Source: JAOUEA01 sp035550775
GTDB taxonomy: Bacteria; Actinomycetota; UBA4738; HRBIN12
DNA: 26,152 nucleotides
Direction of reading: 5' to 3'
NCBI GenBank assembly: GCA_035550775.1
Contig: DASZOO010000015.1
Coordinates: 1-26,152 of the forward strand
Each line of letters begins with the position of its first letter. The stretch's first letter is position 1. The notes under the pieces were generated by a model that saw nothing but the letters and a program-made list of their open reading frames with translations, was not told the DNA's origin and did not search any database. This document shows positions 1-8,015 of this stretch, piece after piece. Made by a program: the position numbers and the translations under genes.

Positions 1-210
1 GTGCAACTCACCGGTGACCTTCTTCACGCCCGCCTCCTGCGCCGCGGTCACCGCGACGTCGAGCACCTGCTGTGCGCCCTCGGGGTGCTCCCAGACATGG
101 GCCACGATCAGCTCGGCCTTGCTGGCCTTGGCCAACGCCACCGCCACGTGACTCGACGCCGCCGCTCGGGCGGTGCCGTCGGTGCCGAACAGGATGCGCT
201 TGTAGGCCAC
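1..210 (-). CDS. Universal stress protein (UspA family), N-terminal part, cut by window edge
   Basis: Reading leftward from a GTG at 210 gives 70 residues beginning VAYKRILFGTDGTARAAASS, then a segment with AELIVAHVWEHPEGAQQVLD. This is the first beta strand, the GTDG loop and the second strand (LIVAHV) of a Usp/Rossmann-like fold; the Asp of GTDG normally contacts ATP or Mg in nucleotide-binding members. The rest, including the GxxGxxxxxxxxGS phosphate loop near the C-terminus, lies outside the window, so ATP binding cannot be judged. The start is supported by GAGGAG about 9 nt upstream and by a TAGCGT -10 box at 233-238. Usp proteins are cytoplasmic and act under stress or growth arrest; the actual role here is unknown. 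Confidence 0.85.
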   Translation of the reverse strand, partial: MAYKRILFGTDGTARAAASSHVAVALAKASKAELIVAHVWEHPEGAQQVLDVAVTAAQEAGVKKVTGELH

Positions 211-232
211 GGGCGATATCTCCTCGGGCTCG

Positions 233-238
233 ACGCTA
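233..238 (-). promoter_or_regulatory. Putative -10 box of the universal stress gene
   Basis: The minus strand reads TAGCGT here, 22 nt upstream of the GTG start at 210, with a GAGGAG ribosome site in between. The hexamer fits the TANNNT pattern used at many starts in this window. No clear -35 is visible. Confidence 0.4.
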
Positions 239-316
239 CCGTGCCCCCGCCTCACCGACACCCCGGTCCCGGCGTCCGGGGGACCCCCGGCAGCGGGCTC
301 GCCCGCCTGAGACGGC

Positions 317-322
317 TATGGT
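317..322 (+). promoter_or_regulatory. Putative -10 box of the 61-residue ORF
   Basis: TATGGT lies 20 nt before the ATG at 343, leaving room for the AGGAGG ribosome site at 331-336. No convincing -35. Confidence 0.3.
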
Positions 323-342
323 CGAGATGGAGGAGGTGCGTG

Positions 343-528
343 ATGACGACACACGTGCCACCCACGATGTGGACCGAGGCACGTCGCGCCGAGCAGGAGA
401 GCCGGGAACACCGTCCGCGCGCCAGCCGTCGCCGGATGCCCGACCGGGTGCACCAGGGGCGCGGTCTGCGTCTGCGAGGACGCATCAGGATGCCGCAGAT
501 CTTCCGGCACGTCCGCCGAGGAGCCTGA
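343..528 (+). CDS. Possible small basic protein, unknown function
   Basis: An ATG at 343 opens a 61-residue frame starting MTTHVPPTMWTEARRAEQES and ending with IFRHVRRGA. It is very rich in Arg, with no membrane segment, signal peptide or cysteine pair. In favour of a real gene: a perfect AGGAGG at 331-336 sits 6 nt before the ATG, a TATGGT -10-like box lies at 317-322, and it fills the gap between two genes. Against: Arg-rich frames arise easily in high-GC DNA and I recognise no family. The same frame is open further upstream, but the strong ribosome site picks this start. It lies 31 nt before the next gene, which has its own promoter. Confidence 0.4.
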   Translation: MTTHVPPTMWTEARRAEQESREHRPRASRRRMPDRVHQGRGLRLRGRIRMPQIFRHVRRGA

Positions 529-547
529 GCACGCCCCGGCCGGCCCG

Positions 548-553
548 TATCCT
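548..553 (+). promoter_or_regulatory. -10 box, leaderless start
   Basis: TATCCT is followed by exactly 6 nt and then the ATG at 560, with no ribosome binding site between, as expected when transcription begins at the start codon. A weak CTGAGC lies 17 nt upstream in the -35 position. Confidence 0.55.
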
Positions 554-559
554 GCCGGC

Positions 560-1033
560 ATGTATCGGTTCTGGGTGTTCTTGCACCTCGTCGGAGTCGC
601 GGGCTTCCTCGTGACGCACGGCGTTTCGATGTGGGCCCTGTTCGCGGTGCGGGCGGTCGACGGCGACCGCGATCGCATCCTCGAATGGTGCGAGACGTCG
701 AAACGGACGGTGATGCCGATGTACCTCTCGTTCGGTGCGTTGTTGCTCGGGGGGGTCGCCGCGGGCATCGACGGGGCGCTGTTCGCGGACTGGTGGCTGC
801 TGGGATCGCTCGCGCTGCTCCTGGTCCTGACCGCCCTGATGTCGGTGGTGGCCACCCCCTACATGAAGCGGCTCCGGGAAGGTTGCACCCGCTGGGCGGA
901 TGGCACCTTCACCCTGTCCGACCAGGAGCTGCGGGAGACGCTGAACGGCCCCGCCACGACGATCGTCGCGGGCAGCGGCACGTTCGGCCTGCTCGTGATC
1001 CTGTACCTCATGGTGTACAAGCCCGGGGCCTGA
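560..1033 (+). CDS. Four-helix integral membrane protein, DUF2269/CopD-like
   Basis: The 157-residue product has four hydrophobic stretches at about residues 3-30, 53-75, 79-100 and 133-153, and a soluble loop at about 101-132 (EGCTRWADGTFTLSDQELRE). The opening MYRFWVFLHLVGVAGFLVTH, with His at 9 and 20 in the first helix, resembles small predicted membrane proteins such as DUF2269 or CopD-like families, but I cannot assign a function. The start is fixed by the TATCCT box 6 nt upstream, giving a leaderless message. It lies 40 nt before serC, which has its own -10 box, so joint transcription is not required. Hydrophobicity and topology are seen directly; the family link is a guess. Confidence 0.75.
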   Translation: MYRFWVFLHLVGVAGFLVTHGVSMWALFAVRAVDGDRDRILEWCETSKRTVMPMYLSFGALLLGGVAAGIDGALFADWWLLGSLALLLVLTALMSVVATPYMKRLREGCTRWADGTFTLSDQELRETLNGPATTIVAGSGTFGLLVILYLMVYKPGA

Positions 1034-1061
1034 GCCACCCGGGCCACGGGCGCGGCCCCGG

Positions 1062-1067
1062 TAGCCT
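1062..1067 (+). promoter_or_regulatory. -10 box of serC, leaderless start
   Basis: TAGCCT is followed by exactly 6 nt and then the ATG of serC at 1074. No ribosome binding site is present between them. Confidence 0.55.
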
Positions 1068-1073
1068 CGATGC

Positions 1074-2171
1074 ATGAGCGACCGCATCGTGAACTTCGGA
1101 CCGGGGCCGGCCACCCTTCCGCTGCCGGTGCTCGAGCAGGTGCGGCGCGACCTCGTCTCGCTGCCGGGGATCGGGGTCTCGCCGCTCGAGATCTCCCACC
1201 GGAGCCCCTGGTTCGGCGATGTGTTGGCCGAGACCGACGACAACCTCCGGACGCTGCTCGACGTTCCCGATACCCATCGCATCGTGTTCTGCCAGGGCGG
1301 CGCCACGCAGCAGTTCTCGATGGTGCCCATGAACCTGCTCCGGGGCTCGGGCCGCACGGCCGACTACGTCGTCACCGGATCGTGGGGAGGCAAGGCCTTG
1401 CGGGAAGCCGAGAAGGAGGGCTCGGTTCGCGTCGCATGGAGTGGCATCGACGACGGGTTCGTCCGCGTCCCGGGGCGCGAGGAATGGAACGGCTCGCCCG
1501 AGGCGGCGTACGTGCACGTCACTACGAACGAGACGATCGAAGGCGTCGAGTGGCCGGAACCGCCCGAGGCCCCGGCCGGCGTGCCGCTCGTGGCCGACGC
1601 GTCGTCGGACTTCCTGTCCGGACCGACCGACGTGCGGCGAGTCGGGCTGCTCTACGCGGGTGCGCAGAAGAACGCGGGCCCCGCGGGCGTGACGATCGTG
1701 ATCGTGCGTGAGGACCTGCTCGACCGCGTTCCCGAGGGGCTGCCGACGATGCTCGCCTACCGGACGTTCGTCGACGAACACTCCTTGCGCAACACGCCCC
1801 CGGTCTTCGCGATCTACGTCGTGATGCTGGTCACCCGCTGGCTGCGCGACCAGGCCGGGGGGTTGCAGGAGCAGGCGCGCCGCAACCTCGAGAAGGCCGG
1901 GCTGCTCTACGACGCGATCGACTCGAGCGACGGGTTCTACCGCGGGCACGCCGAGCCCGGATCGCGTTCGATCATGAACGTGACCTTCCGGCTTCCCGAG
2001 AAGGAACTGGACGCCCGGTTCGTCTCGGATGCGTCCGCGCGCGGTCTGGCCGGCCTCAAGGGGCACCGGAGCGTCGGGGGCATCAGGGCGAGCATCTACA
2101 ACGCGATGCCGGTGGAGGGCGTTCGGTCGCTGGCGGCGTTCATGCGCGAGTTCGCCGGAGCGAACCGCTAG
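1074..2171 (+). CDS. serC: Phosphoserine aminotransferase
   Basis: The 365-residue product matches SerC in length and sequence. It is a class V PLP enzyme converting 3-phosphohydroxypyruvate and glutamate to phosphoserine and 2-oxoglutarate, the second step of serine synthesis in the cytosol. Seen directly: MSDRIVNFGPGPATLPLPVL at the start, SHRS at 41-44 for substrate phosphate, FCQGGATQQF at 72-81 for PLP phosphate, ADASSDF with Asp175 facing the PLP ring nitrogen, and YAGAQKNAGPAG with Lys199 as the Schiff-base lysine. The C-terminal GLKGHRSVGGIRASIYNA is also typical. The ATG at 1074 is set by the -10 box 6 nt upstream. Its stop overlaps that of the convergent aminotransferase. serA and serB are not in the window. 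Confidence 0.97.
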   Translation: MSDRIVNFGPGPATLPLPVLEQVRRDLVSLPGIGVSPLEISHRSPWFGDVLAETDDNLRTLLDVPDTHRIVFCQGGATQQFSMVPMNLLRGSGRTADYVVTGSWGGKALREAEKEGSVRVAWSGIDDGFVRVPGREEWNGSPEAAYVHVTTNETIEGVEWPEPPEAPAGVPLVADASSDFLSGPTDVRRVGLLYAGAQKNAGPAGVTIVIVREDLLDRVPEGLPTMLAYRTFVDEHSLRNTPPVFAIYVVMLVTRWLRDQAGGLQEQARRNLEKAGLLYDAIDSSDGFYRGHAEPGSRSIMNVTFRLPEKELDARFVSDASARGLAGLKGHRSVGGIRASIYNAMPVEGVRSLAAFMREFAGANR

Positions 2172-3541
2172 TCACTCCGACGTCGGGCCCCGACCAGCTC
2201 GTCGGCCATCTCGGCGAAGACCTCCGTGTGACGGTCCACGTCTTCCGCGGTGGTGGCCGGCGACATCAGCGCCATGTTGTGGAACGGGGTCATCAGGATG
2301 CCCCGGTTCAACAGGAAGAGGTGGATGTACGGATCGAGGTCCTCGTCCTGGCCGGCAGCCGCCTCGGCCCCGTCGTGAGCGGGGTCGGGCCGGAACAGGT
2401 ACTCGACGCGGCAGCCCAGGCGCACGACGTGCCACGGGATCCCGCGCGAGCCGATCACGTCGCGGACCCCTTCCTCGAACCGCTCGCCGAGCCCGATCAT
2501 GCGATCGAACGCCTCGTCGGTCATGATCTGGCCCAGGGTCGCACGCATCGCCGCGAGCGAGAGCGCGTTGCCGGCGAGCGTGCCGCCCACCCCGCCCACG
2601 TCCGCGTTCTTCCAATCGGTGTGCTCGTAGACGAGCCGTGCGGCTTCCTCGCTCATGCCGTAGGCGCCGCTGGCGATCCCGGCGCCCAGCGTCTTCCCGA
2701 TCGTGACGAAGTCGGGTCGCAAGCCCCAGGCCTTCGTGCACCCTCCCGGGCCGGCGCTGATCGTGTGCGTCTCATCGATGATCAGCAGCACGCCGTACCT
2801 CGTGCACAACTCCCGCACCCCTTCGTGGTAGCCGGGATCGGGCAGCACGATGCCGATGTTCGTGAGCGCCGGCTCGAACAGACACGCTGCCACGTCACCG
2901 TGAGCGAGGGCGGACTCGAGCTCCTCGAGGTCGTTGATCTCCACCACGCGCGTCGTCTCCTCGAGCGGCACCGGCTTGCCGATGTTGCCTTCGCGTGCCG
3001 TCGTCGAGCCGTCCGGCGCGATCGTCGCGAACGTCTCGTCGACGGAGCCGTGGTAGCACCAGTTGTGCACCACGATCTTCTGGCGTCGGGTGATCTCTCG
3101 CGCCCAGCGGATCACGGACCGGTTCGCGTCGGTTGCGGTGAGCGTGAACTGCCAGTACGGCACCCCGAACCGGCGCGTCATCTCGGTCCCGACCCAGGTG
3201 GCGTCCTCGGTCGGCAGCATGAGCGTGATGCCCTTCGCTGCCTGCTCGGCGATGGCGTCGACGGCGATCTTCGGTGCGTGCCCGGCCATGCCGCCCGTGT
3301 CGCCGAGGCAGAAGTCGACGAACTCGTTGCCGTCGACGTCCCAGAAGCGCGCGCCCTCGGCTCGATCGACGAACACGGGATGGTCGCCCGGCCAGCGCGT
3401 CATCCAATTCATCGGCACCCCGAACAGCAGCGACCCCTTCGCTTCCTCCGACAGCTGTCCGCTGCGAACGTGCCGCTCGCGGAAGGTCGCGCGTTCACGC
3501 TGCATCAGCTCGGCGACCCGGGAACGATCGATCGTCTTCAC
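2168..3541 (-). CDS. Class III PLP aminotransferase, glutamate-1-semialdehyde aminomutase-like
   Basis: The 457-residue product is a fold-type I class III aminotransferase. Visible landmarks are RFWDVDGNEFVDFCLGDTGG near residues 65-84, the KIVVHNWCYHG motif near 155-165, IIDETHT with Asp256 against the PLP nitrogen, and TIGKTLGAGIASGAYG with the catalytic Lys283. The layout resembles glutamate-1-semialdehyde 2,1-aminomutase and beta-amino-acid aminotransferases, but a true HemL is less likely because length and active-site surroundings differ and no heme gene is nearby. Substrate is unknown. I chose GTG at 3541, with GAGGAGG 7 nt upstream, over an ATG 16 codons earlier that lacks a ribosome site. 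It converges with serC and diverges from the C45 hydrolase. Confidence 0.88.
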   Translation of the reverse strand: MKTIDRSRVAELMQRERATFRERHVRSGQLSEEAKGSLLFGVPMNWMTRWPGDHPVFVDRAEGARFWDVDGNEFVDFCLGDTGGMAGHAPKIAVDAIAEQAAKGITLMLPTEDATWVGTEMTRRFGVPYWQFTLTATDANRSVIRWAREITRRQKIVVHNWCYHGSVDETFATIAPDGSTTAREGNIGKPVPLEETTRVVEINDLEELESALAHGDVAACLFEPALTNIGIVLPDPGYHEGVRELCTRYGVLLIIDETHTISAGPGGCTKAWGLRPDFVTIGKTLGAGIASGAYGMSEEAARLVYEHTDWKNADVGGVGGTLAGNALSLAAMRATLGQIMTDEAFDRMIGLGERFEEGVRDVIGSRGIPWHVVRLGCRVEYLFRPDPAHDGAEAAAGQDEDLDPYIHLFLLNRGILMTPFHNMALMSPATTAEDVDRHTEVFAEMADELVGARRRSD

Positions 3542-3613
3542 CTGCGTGCCTCCTCGTTGGATCGCGATGGACCGAACCGGATCGCCCACACCCTCGGGTG
3601 GGCGTGAGGGGGA

Positions 3614-3619
3614 AGTCTA
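3614..3619 (-). promoter_or_regulatory. Putative -10 box of the class III aminotransferase
   Basis: The minus strand reads TAGACT about 72 nt upstream of the GTG at 3541. The leader between contains an imperfect inverted repeat (CGCCCA at 3584-3589 region paired with TGGGCG near 3600-3605), which could be an operator or simple secondary structure. Confidence 0.3.
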
Positions 3620-3650
3620 GCCGCGCACGGCTCGCGGTCGGGGCGCCGAC

Positions 3651-3656
3651 TACGCT
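3651..3656 (+). promoter_or_regulatory. -10 box of the C45 hydrolase gene
   Basis: TACGCT stands 8 nt before the ATG at 3665, with no ribosome site between, so the message is leaderless or nearly so. It faces the divergent aminotransferase promoter at 3614-3619, so the two share a 123-bp control region. Confidence 0.45.
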
Positions 3657-3664
3657 GAGCGGCG

Positions 3665-4759
3665 ATGAGGTGGCCCGTGGTACGAGCATCGGGCGGCCCG
3701 CGCGAGCGCGGCCGCATCTACGGTGAGCGCGCGCGGGACCGAGTGCATCGCTCGATCGAGCTCTACACGGAGGTGTTCCGCCACTACGCGGGGCTCGGGT
3801 GGGCCGAGGTCCGCGACCGCGCCGGCGCGTTCGCCGAGTGGCTCGACGACACCGACGTGCAGCTCCTGCCGGAGCTGGAAGGCATCGCCGAAGGCGCGGG
3901 CGTGGACGCCGAGGACGTGCTCGCCCTCAACGTGCGCACGGAGGTGATGTACGGCCTCGGCGTCCGTGCCGGGGTCAGGGAGTGCACGGCCATCGGGGTG
4001 TCCGCGTCGGCCAGCTCGGACGGGCGCGTGGTGGTGGCGCAGAACTGGGACTGGAAGCCGGCAGCCCGCGAGACGTGTGTGCTGCTCGCGATGCGGCCGC
4101 AGGGTCGCCCCGGGTTCGTCACCCTGGTGGAAGCGGGTCTGCTCGCCAAGTGCGGCCTCAACGAGGCGGGGATCGCTCTGGCGACCAACGCCCTGACCTC
4201 GAGCCTCGACCGTGGGACCCCAGGCGTTCCCTACCATGCCATCCTCCGGCGCGTCCTCACGAGCTCGAGCCACGACGAGGCCCTCGCGGAGATCACCGGA
4301 CGCTCGCGCGCCTCGTCGGCCAACTACTTGATCGGGTCGGCGGATGGAGGGGTCACCGACCTCGAAGTCGCCCCCGGCGCATCGGAGACGGTGACGCGGA
4401 CGGACGGCGGCGTTCAGTGCCACACGAACCACTTCCTCGCGCGAGACCGCCCGTTCACGGACCTGACCGTGCTCGACGGACCCGACTCACCGATGCGCCG
4501 GTCCTCGGCCGAGGCCTCGCTGACCGGCGGCCCGATCGACGTCGCCGCGATCGAGCGCGCGCTGCGCGCTCATGCAGGACCCGATCGGGGCGATGGTTCC
4601 GTCTGCGCGCATCGCGACCCGTCGCAGCCTCCCGAGGCCGACTACGTGACGATCGCCTCGGTGATCCTCGACCCCGCCGACGGCACCATGCGGCTCACCG
4701 ACGGCAACCCCTGCGAGAGCTCCTTCCAGGCCGTGGAGCTGCGGGAACTCCTCGGCTGA
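3665..4759 (+). CDS. C45-family Ntn hydrolase / penicillin acyltransferase-like amidase
   Basis: The 364-residue product matches the acyl-CoA:6-aminopenicillanate acyltransferase family (peptidase C45). These proteins cleave themselves before a Cys that becomes the N-terminal nucleophile. Seen directly: the lead RASGGPRERGRIYGE, the helical segment LPELEGIAEGAGVDAEDVLALN at about 68-89, the cleavage region VRECTAIGVS with Cys107 as predicted nucleophile, then VVAQNWDWKP at about 122-131, GLNEAGIALATN at about 165-176, and CHTNHF near 251-256. Spacing fits the family, whose first chain is about 100 residues. Bacterial members usually act on amides of unknown identity; penicillin synthesis is not implied. 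No signal peptide is visible, so it is probably cytoplasmic. Confidence 0.85.
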   Translation: MRWPVVRASGGPRERGRIYGERARDRVHRSIELYTEVFRHYAGLGWAEVRDRAGAFAEWLDDTDVQLLPELEGIAEGAGVDAEDVLALNVRTEVMYGLGVRAGVRECTAIGVSASASSDGRVVVAQNWDWKPAARETCVLLAMRPQGRPGFVTLVEAGLLAKCGLNEAGIALATNALTSSLDRGTPGVPYHAILRRVLTSSSHDEALAEITGRSRASSANYLIGSADGGVTDLEVAPGASETVTRTDGGVQCHTNHFLARDRPFTDLTVLDGPDSPMRRSSAEASLTGGPIDVAAIERALRAHAGPDRGDGSVCAHRDPSQPPEADYVTIASVILDPADGTMRLTDGNPCESSFQAVELRELLG

Positions 4760-4768
4760 AGGGGGGCC

Positions 4769-4786
4769 CTACCCGTCCACGGGTAG
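4769..4786. repeat. Perfect 18-bp inverted repeat upstream of the GGDEF-EAL gene
   Basis: CTACCCGT and ACGGGTAG form a perfect 8-bp palindromic pair separated by CC. It lies 9 nt after the stop of the C45 gene and 35 nt before the ATG of the GGDEF-EAL gene. There is no T-tract after it on either strand, so it does not look like an intrinsic terminator. It is a candidate operator or a short RNA hairpin in the leader of the downstream gene. Confidence 0.5.
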
Positions 4787-4821
4787 TCAGGTATCTCCGA
4801 GCGAAACCGATACACGAAAGG

Positions 4822-7800
4822 ATGTCTCGCAACCTGTGGTTCGGGCTGGCCCCGGTGATCGGGGCAGCCACCGCGTTGTCGGGCGCCGCCGCCTGGGAAG
4901 TCGGCGCGGCGATCGGGGCGCTGGCCGCCGTCGCGGTCGTCGCGGGCGTGCACCGGCACGGCCCCGAGCGCCGGTGGATCTGGGCGCTCATGGGCGCCGG
5001 GGTCCTGCTCCTCGAGTCGCCCTCGCTCGTAGAGGCGCTGCCCGACTCGATGCGCGACGCCGGGGCCATGTCCGACGTGGTCGCATGGACGTCGCTCGTG
5101 GCGCCGGTGCTCTTCCTCGCCGCGACGTGGGCGATCGTCCGGGCGCGCTGCGTCGGGCCCGACCGAACGGAAGCGATGGACGCGTTCACCGTGGCCGTCG
5201 GTGTCGCCACGATCGCATGGGTGGCGTTGCTGGAGCCGACGCTGACGGCCCCCGGGCTTCCGCTCGACGAACGGCTGCTCACGTTGTCGAGTCAGCTCCT
5301 GGACATCTGCCTGCTCGGGGCCGCGGTGAGACTCGCGATCACCCCACGGCCACGTTCCGCGTCGATGTGGGCGATCGTCGCGGCGTTGGCCACGATCGCG
5401 ATCACGCACGCGGGGGCCATGATGATGGATACGGCCATGGCCTCGGTCGCTGCCCGGGCCGAGGAGCTCGCCCGGTTCGGCACGGCGACCGCGGCCGTGC
5501 TGGTGGGCCTCGCGGCGTTGCATCCGTCGATGCGGAGCCTGACGGAACCCGCGTCCGACGACCGCGTGCTGGGGTTGCTCCGGCTCAGTCTCCTGGCCGC
5601 GGCCTCGTTGATCGCTCCGTCGATGATCGCACTCCAACTGCTTCCCGGAGCCAGCGACGGGGCGGTCGGTGTGCTCGTCGACGCCACGATCGTGCTCTTC
5701 CTGTTGGTCGTCGCCCGCATGTGGGGCCTCGCTCGAGCGCAGGAGCGGTCGGCCGCCCGGGAGAAGACACTGCGAGAGGCCGGAGCCAAGCTGGCGACCG
5801 CCACGAGCCAGGACGGCATCCACCGAGCCGCGATCGATGCGGTGACGGCGCTCGCCGGCACCGATGCCGCCGTGCGGATGTGCGACTCCCCGCAACGCCC
5901 CGAACGCTTCGTGGTGATGGCGTCGTCGGGCGCCCTCGACGCGAGCGGCTCGCGCTTCGGCCTGTCGCTGTTCCCCGAGTGGAAGCGGGAACTCCTCCGC
6001 GGCAACGGCGCCTTCGTGGTCAAGACCTACGAGAGCACGCTCGTGAGCGACCTCTTCCTCGTCCGCAGGGAAGAGGGATCGGTGTTCACCGCGCCGTTGT
6101 TCGTGCTCGACGAGCTGCGTGGCCTGATGGTGGTGGCGACGCCGGACGACATGGACCGCTCGCTCGTGGACTCGCTGACCGCCCTCAGCACGCAGGTCGC
6201 GCTCGCGTTGGAGTCGGCGGCCCTGACCCGGAACCTGCTGCGACAGCAGAGCGAGGCGCGGTTCGCATCGCTCGTGAGCAACTCATCCGACGTCGTCTGC
6301 GTGGTCGACCGCGAGACGAGGATCACCTACGTCAGCCCCGCGGTCGCCCGCATGCTGGGCTACGATCCGCAACGCCTCGAAGGCACGCGCTTCTCCGATC
6401 TGGTGCACCCCGACGACGTGGGTCGAACGATCCAGGGCATGGAAGCCCACCACGAGGAGGGGCACGACTCCATGATCGTCGAGCTGCGTGTGCGCCATGC
6501 CCGGGGCGAGTTCATCGCGACGGAGACGCTCTTCTCCTACCAGGCGGACGACCCGAACGTGGGCGGCACCGTGCTCAACGTGCGCGATGTGACGGAGCGC
6601 AAGAGGTTCGAGCAACAGCTCGAGCATCAGGCCTTCCACGACTCGGTGACCTCGCTCGCGAACCGTGCGTTGTTCCGCGACCGCGTCACGCACGCGCTGG
6701 ACCGGCAGGCGAGGGACCACGAGCCGATCTCGGTGCTGTTCATGGACCTCGACGACTTCAAGACGATCAACGACTCGCTGGGGCACGCCGCGGGCGACCA
6801 ACTGCTGTTCGAGGTCGGCGCCCGCTTGCGGCGATGCCTTCGCGCGGCCGATACGGCGGCTCGGCTGGGGGGCGACGAGTTCGCCATCCTGCTCGAGGAC
6901 AGCGAGGAGGGCGTGCAGGCGGTCGACGTGGCCGACCGCATCATGCACATGCTCGAGGAACCGTTCACGCTCGAGGGCAAGGAGGTCTTCGTCCGGGCGT
7001 CGGTGGGCATCGCGACCGTGGAGGGCGAGCGCGGCGGCGGGGTCGAAGAGCTGCTGCGCAACGCCGACGTCGCGATGTACATGGCGAAGGAGCGCGGGAA
7101 GGGGCGCTACCAGGTCTTCGAGCCGGCGATGCACGACACGGCGCTCAAGCGACTCGAGCTCAAGGCCGACCTGCAGCGTGCGATCGAGCACCAGGAGTAC
7201 CAGCTGCACTACCAGCCCGTGATCGAGCTCGGATCCGGCCGCATCAGCGGCGTCGAGGCGCTGATCCGCTGGTTCCATCCGGTGCGGGGCCTCGTGCCCC
7301 CTCTCGAGTTCATCCCGCTCGCAGAGGAGACCGGCCTGATCGTCGAGATCGGCCGCTGGGTCCTGCTGGAGGCGTGCCGGACCGCGGTCGACCTCCAGGA
7401 GCGGTTCCCGGCCGATCCGCCGCTGCACATGGCCGTGAACCTCTCCGCGCGGCAGATCGCCCGTCCCGAGGTCGTCGGCGAAGTGCGCGAGATCCTGCTC
7501 GACACCGGCCTGGACCCGCACTCGCTGATCCTCGAGATCACCGAGAGCGTCATGATGCAGGACATGGAGCTCTCGATCGAGCGGCTCGGCGAGCTCAAGG
7601 GCCTGGGGGTGCAGCTCGCGGTCGACGACTTCGGCACGGGGTACTCGTCGCTGAACTACATCCGGCGGTTCCCCGTCGACATCTTGAAGGTGGACAAGTC
7701 CTTCGTCGACGGGGTGAACGACGGTGGGGAGGCTTCGGCGCTGACCGAAGCCGTGATCAAGCTCGCGGGCATCCTCAACCTGCGGCCGGTGGCCGAGGGC

Positions 7801-7968
7801 ATCGAACGGGCCGATCAGCTCCAGCGCCTGCTCGAGCTGCGATGCGACCTGGGCCAGGGCTTCTACTTCTCGAAGCCGTTGCCGAGCGAGGATCTGGCGC
7901 TGCTGTTGGACGAACGCGCGGCGATGCATGGCGAGGCGGAGGCGCTCGCGCGGGGGCGTCGGTCCTGA
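4822..7968 (+). CDS. Membrane-bound GAF-PAS-GGDEF-EAL protein (c-di-GMP synthesis and breakdown)
   Basis: The 1048-residue product begins MSRNLWFGLAPVIGAATALS. About ten hydrophobic helices fill residues 5-302 and form a membrane sensor, followed by a GAF-like domain (about 313-469), a PAS domain (about 476-596), a GGDEF domain (about 599-770) and an EAL domain (about 780-1035). The cyclase site GGDEF is intact at 683-687, with the product-inhibition site RAAD at 674-677, five residues before it. The phosphodiesterase residues are also intact: EALIRW from 812, NLSARQ, LEITES, DDFGTGYSS, KVDKSF, AEGIE and GQGFYFSKP. Both activities are therefore possible, with net direction set by the sensors. 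The ATG at 4822 has only a weak AAAGG beside it. The frame is open far upstream, but that part overlaps the C45 gene and is not coding. Confidence 0.93.
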   Translation: MSRNLWFGLAPVIGAATALSGAAAWEVGAAIGALAAVAVVAGVHRHGPERRWIWALMGAGVLLLESPSLVEALPDSMRDAGAMSDVVAWTSLVAPVLFLAATWAIVRARCVGPDRTEAMDAFTVAVGVATIAWVALLEPTLTAPGLPLDERLLTLSSQLLDICLLGAAVRLAITPRPRSASMWAIVAALATIAITHAGAMMMDTAMASVAARAEELARFGTATAAVLVGLAALHPSMRSLTEPASDDRVLGLLRLSLLAAASLIAPSMIALQLLPGASDGAVGVLVDATIVLFLLVVARMWGLARAQERSAAREKTLREAGAKLATATSQDGIHRAAIDAVTALAGTDAAVRMCDSPQRPERFVVMASSGALDASGSRFGLSLFPEWKRELLRGNGAFVVKTYESTLVSDLFLVRREEGSVFTAPLFVLDELRGLMVVATPDDMDRSLVDSLTALSTQVALALESAALTRNLLRQQSEARFASLVSNSSDVVCVVDRETRITYVSPAVARMLGYDPQRLEGTRFSDLVHPDDVGRTIQGMEAHHEEGHDSMIVELRVRHARGEFIATETLFSYQADDPNVGGTVLNVRDVTERKRFEQQLEHQAFHDSVTSLANRALFRDRVTHALDRQARDHEPISVLFMDLDDFKTINDSLGHAAGDQLLFEVGARLRRCLRAADTAARLGGDEFAILLEDSEEGVQAVDVADRIMHMLEEPFTLEGKEVFVRASVGIATVEGERGGGVEELLRNADVAMYMAKERGKGRYQVFEPAMHDTALKRLELKADLQRAIEHQEYQLHYQPVIELGSGRISGVEALIRWFHPVRGLVPPLEFIPLAEETGLIVEIGRWVLLEACRTAVDLQERFPADPPLHMAVNLSARQIARPEVVGEVREILLDTGLDPHSLILEITESVMMQDMELSIERLGELKGLGVQLAVDDFGTGYSSLNYIRRFPVDILKVDKSFVDGVNDGGEASALTEAVIKLAGILNLRPVAEGIERADQLQRLLELRCDLGQGFYFSKPLPSEDLALLLDERAAMHGEAEALARGRRS

Positions 7969-8003
7969 ACGGTTCGATGCGTGGCGTCTCGCGAGCGACC
8001 CCG

Positions 8004-8009
8004 TACCCT
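8004..8009 (+). promoter_or_regulatory. -10 box of the S13 carboxypeptidase gene, leaderless start
   Basis: TACCCT is followed by exactly 6 nt and the ATG at 8016. The arrangement supports this ATG, rather than one 13 codons upstream at 7977, as the start. Confidence 0.5.
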
Positions 8010-8015
8010 GTGGCG

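Noticed and set aside
3584..3605. Imperfect inverted repeat between the aminotransferase and the C45 gene
   Set aside because: The stem is short with a bulge, so I mention it as a possible operator only and do not list it as a feature.
3799..4821. Long upstream extension of the GGDEF-EAL reading frame
   Set aside because: It runs antiphase through the C45 hydrolase gene, is Arg/Gly/Pro-rich noise typical of high-GC shadow frames, and the real protein starts at 4822 with a hydrophobic helix.
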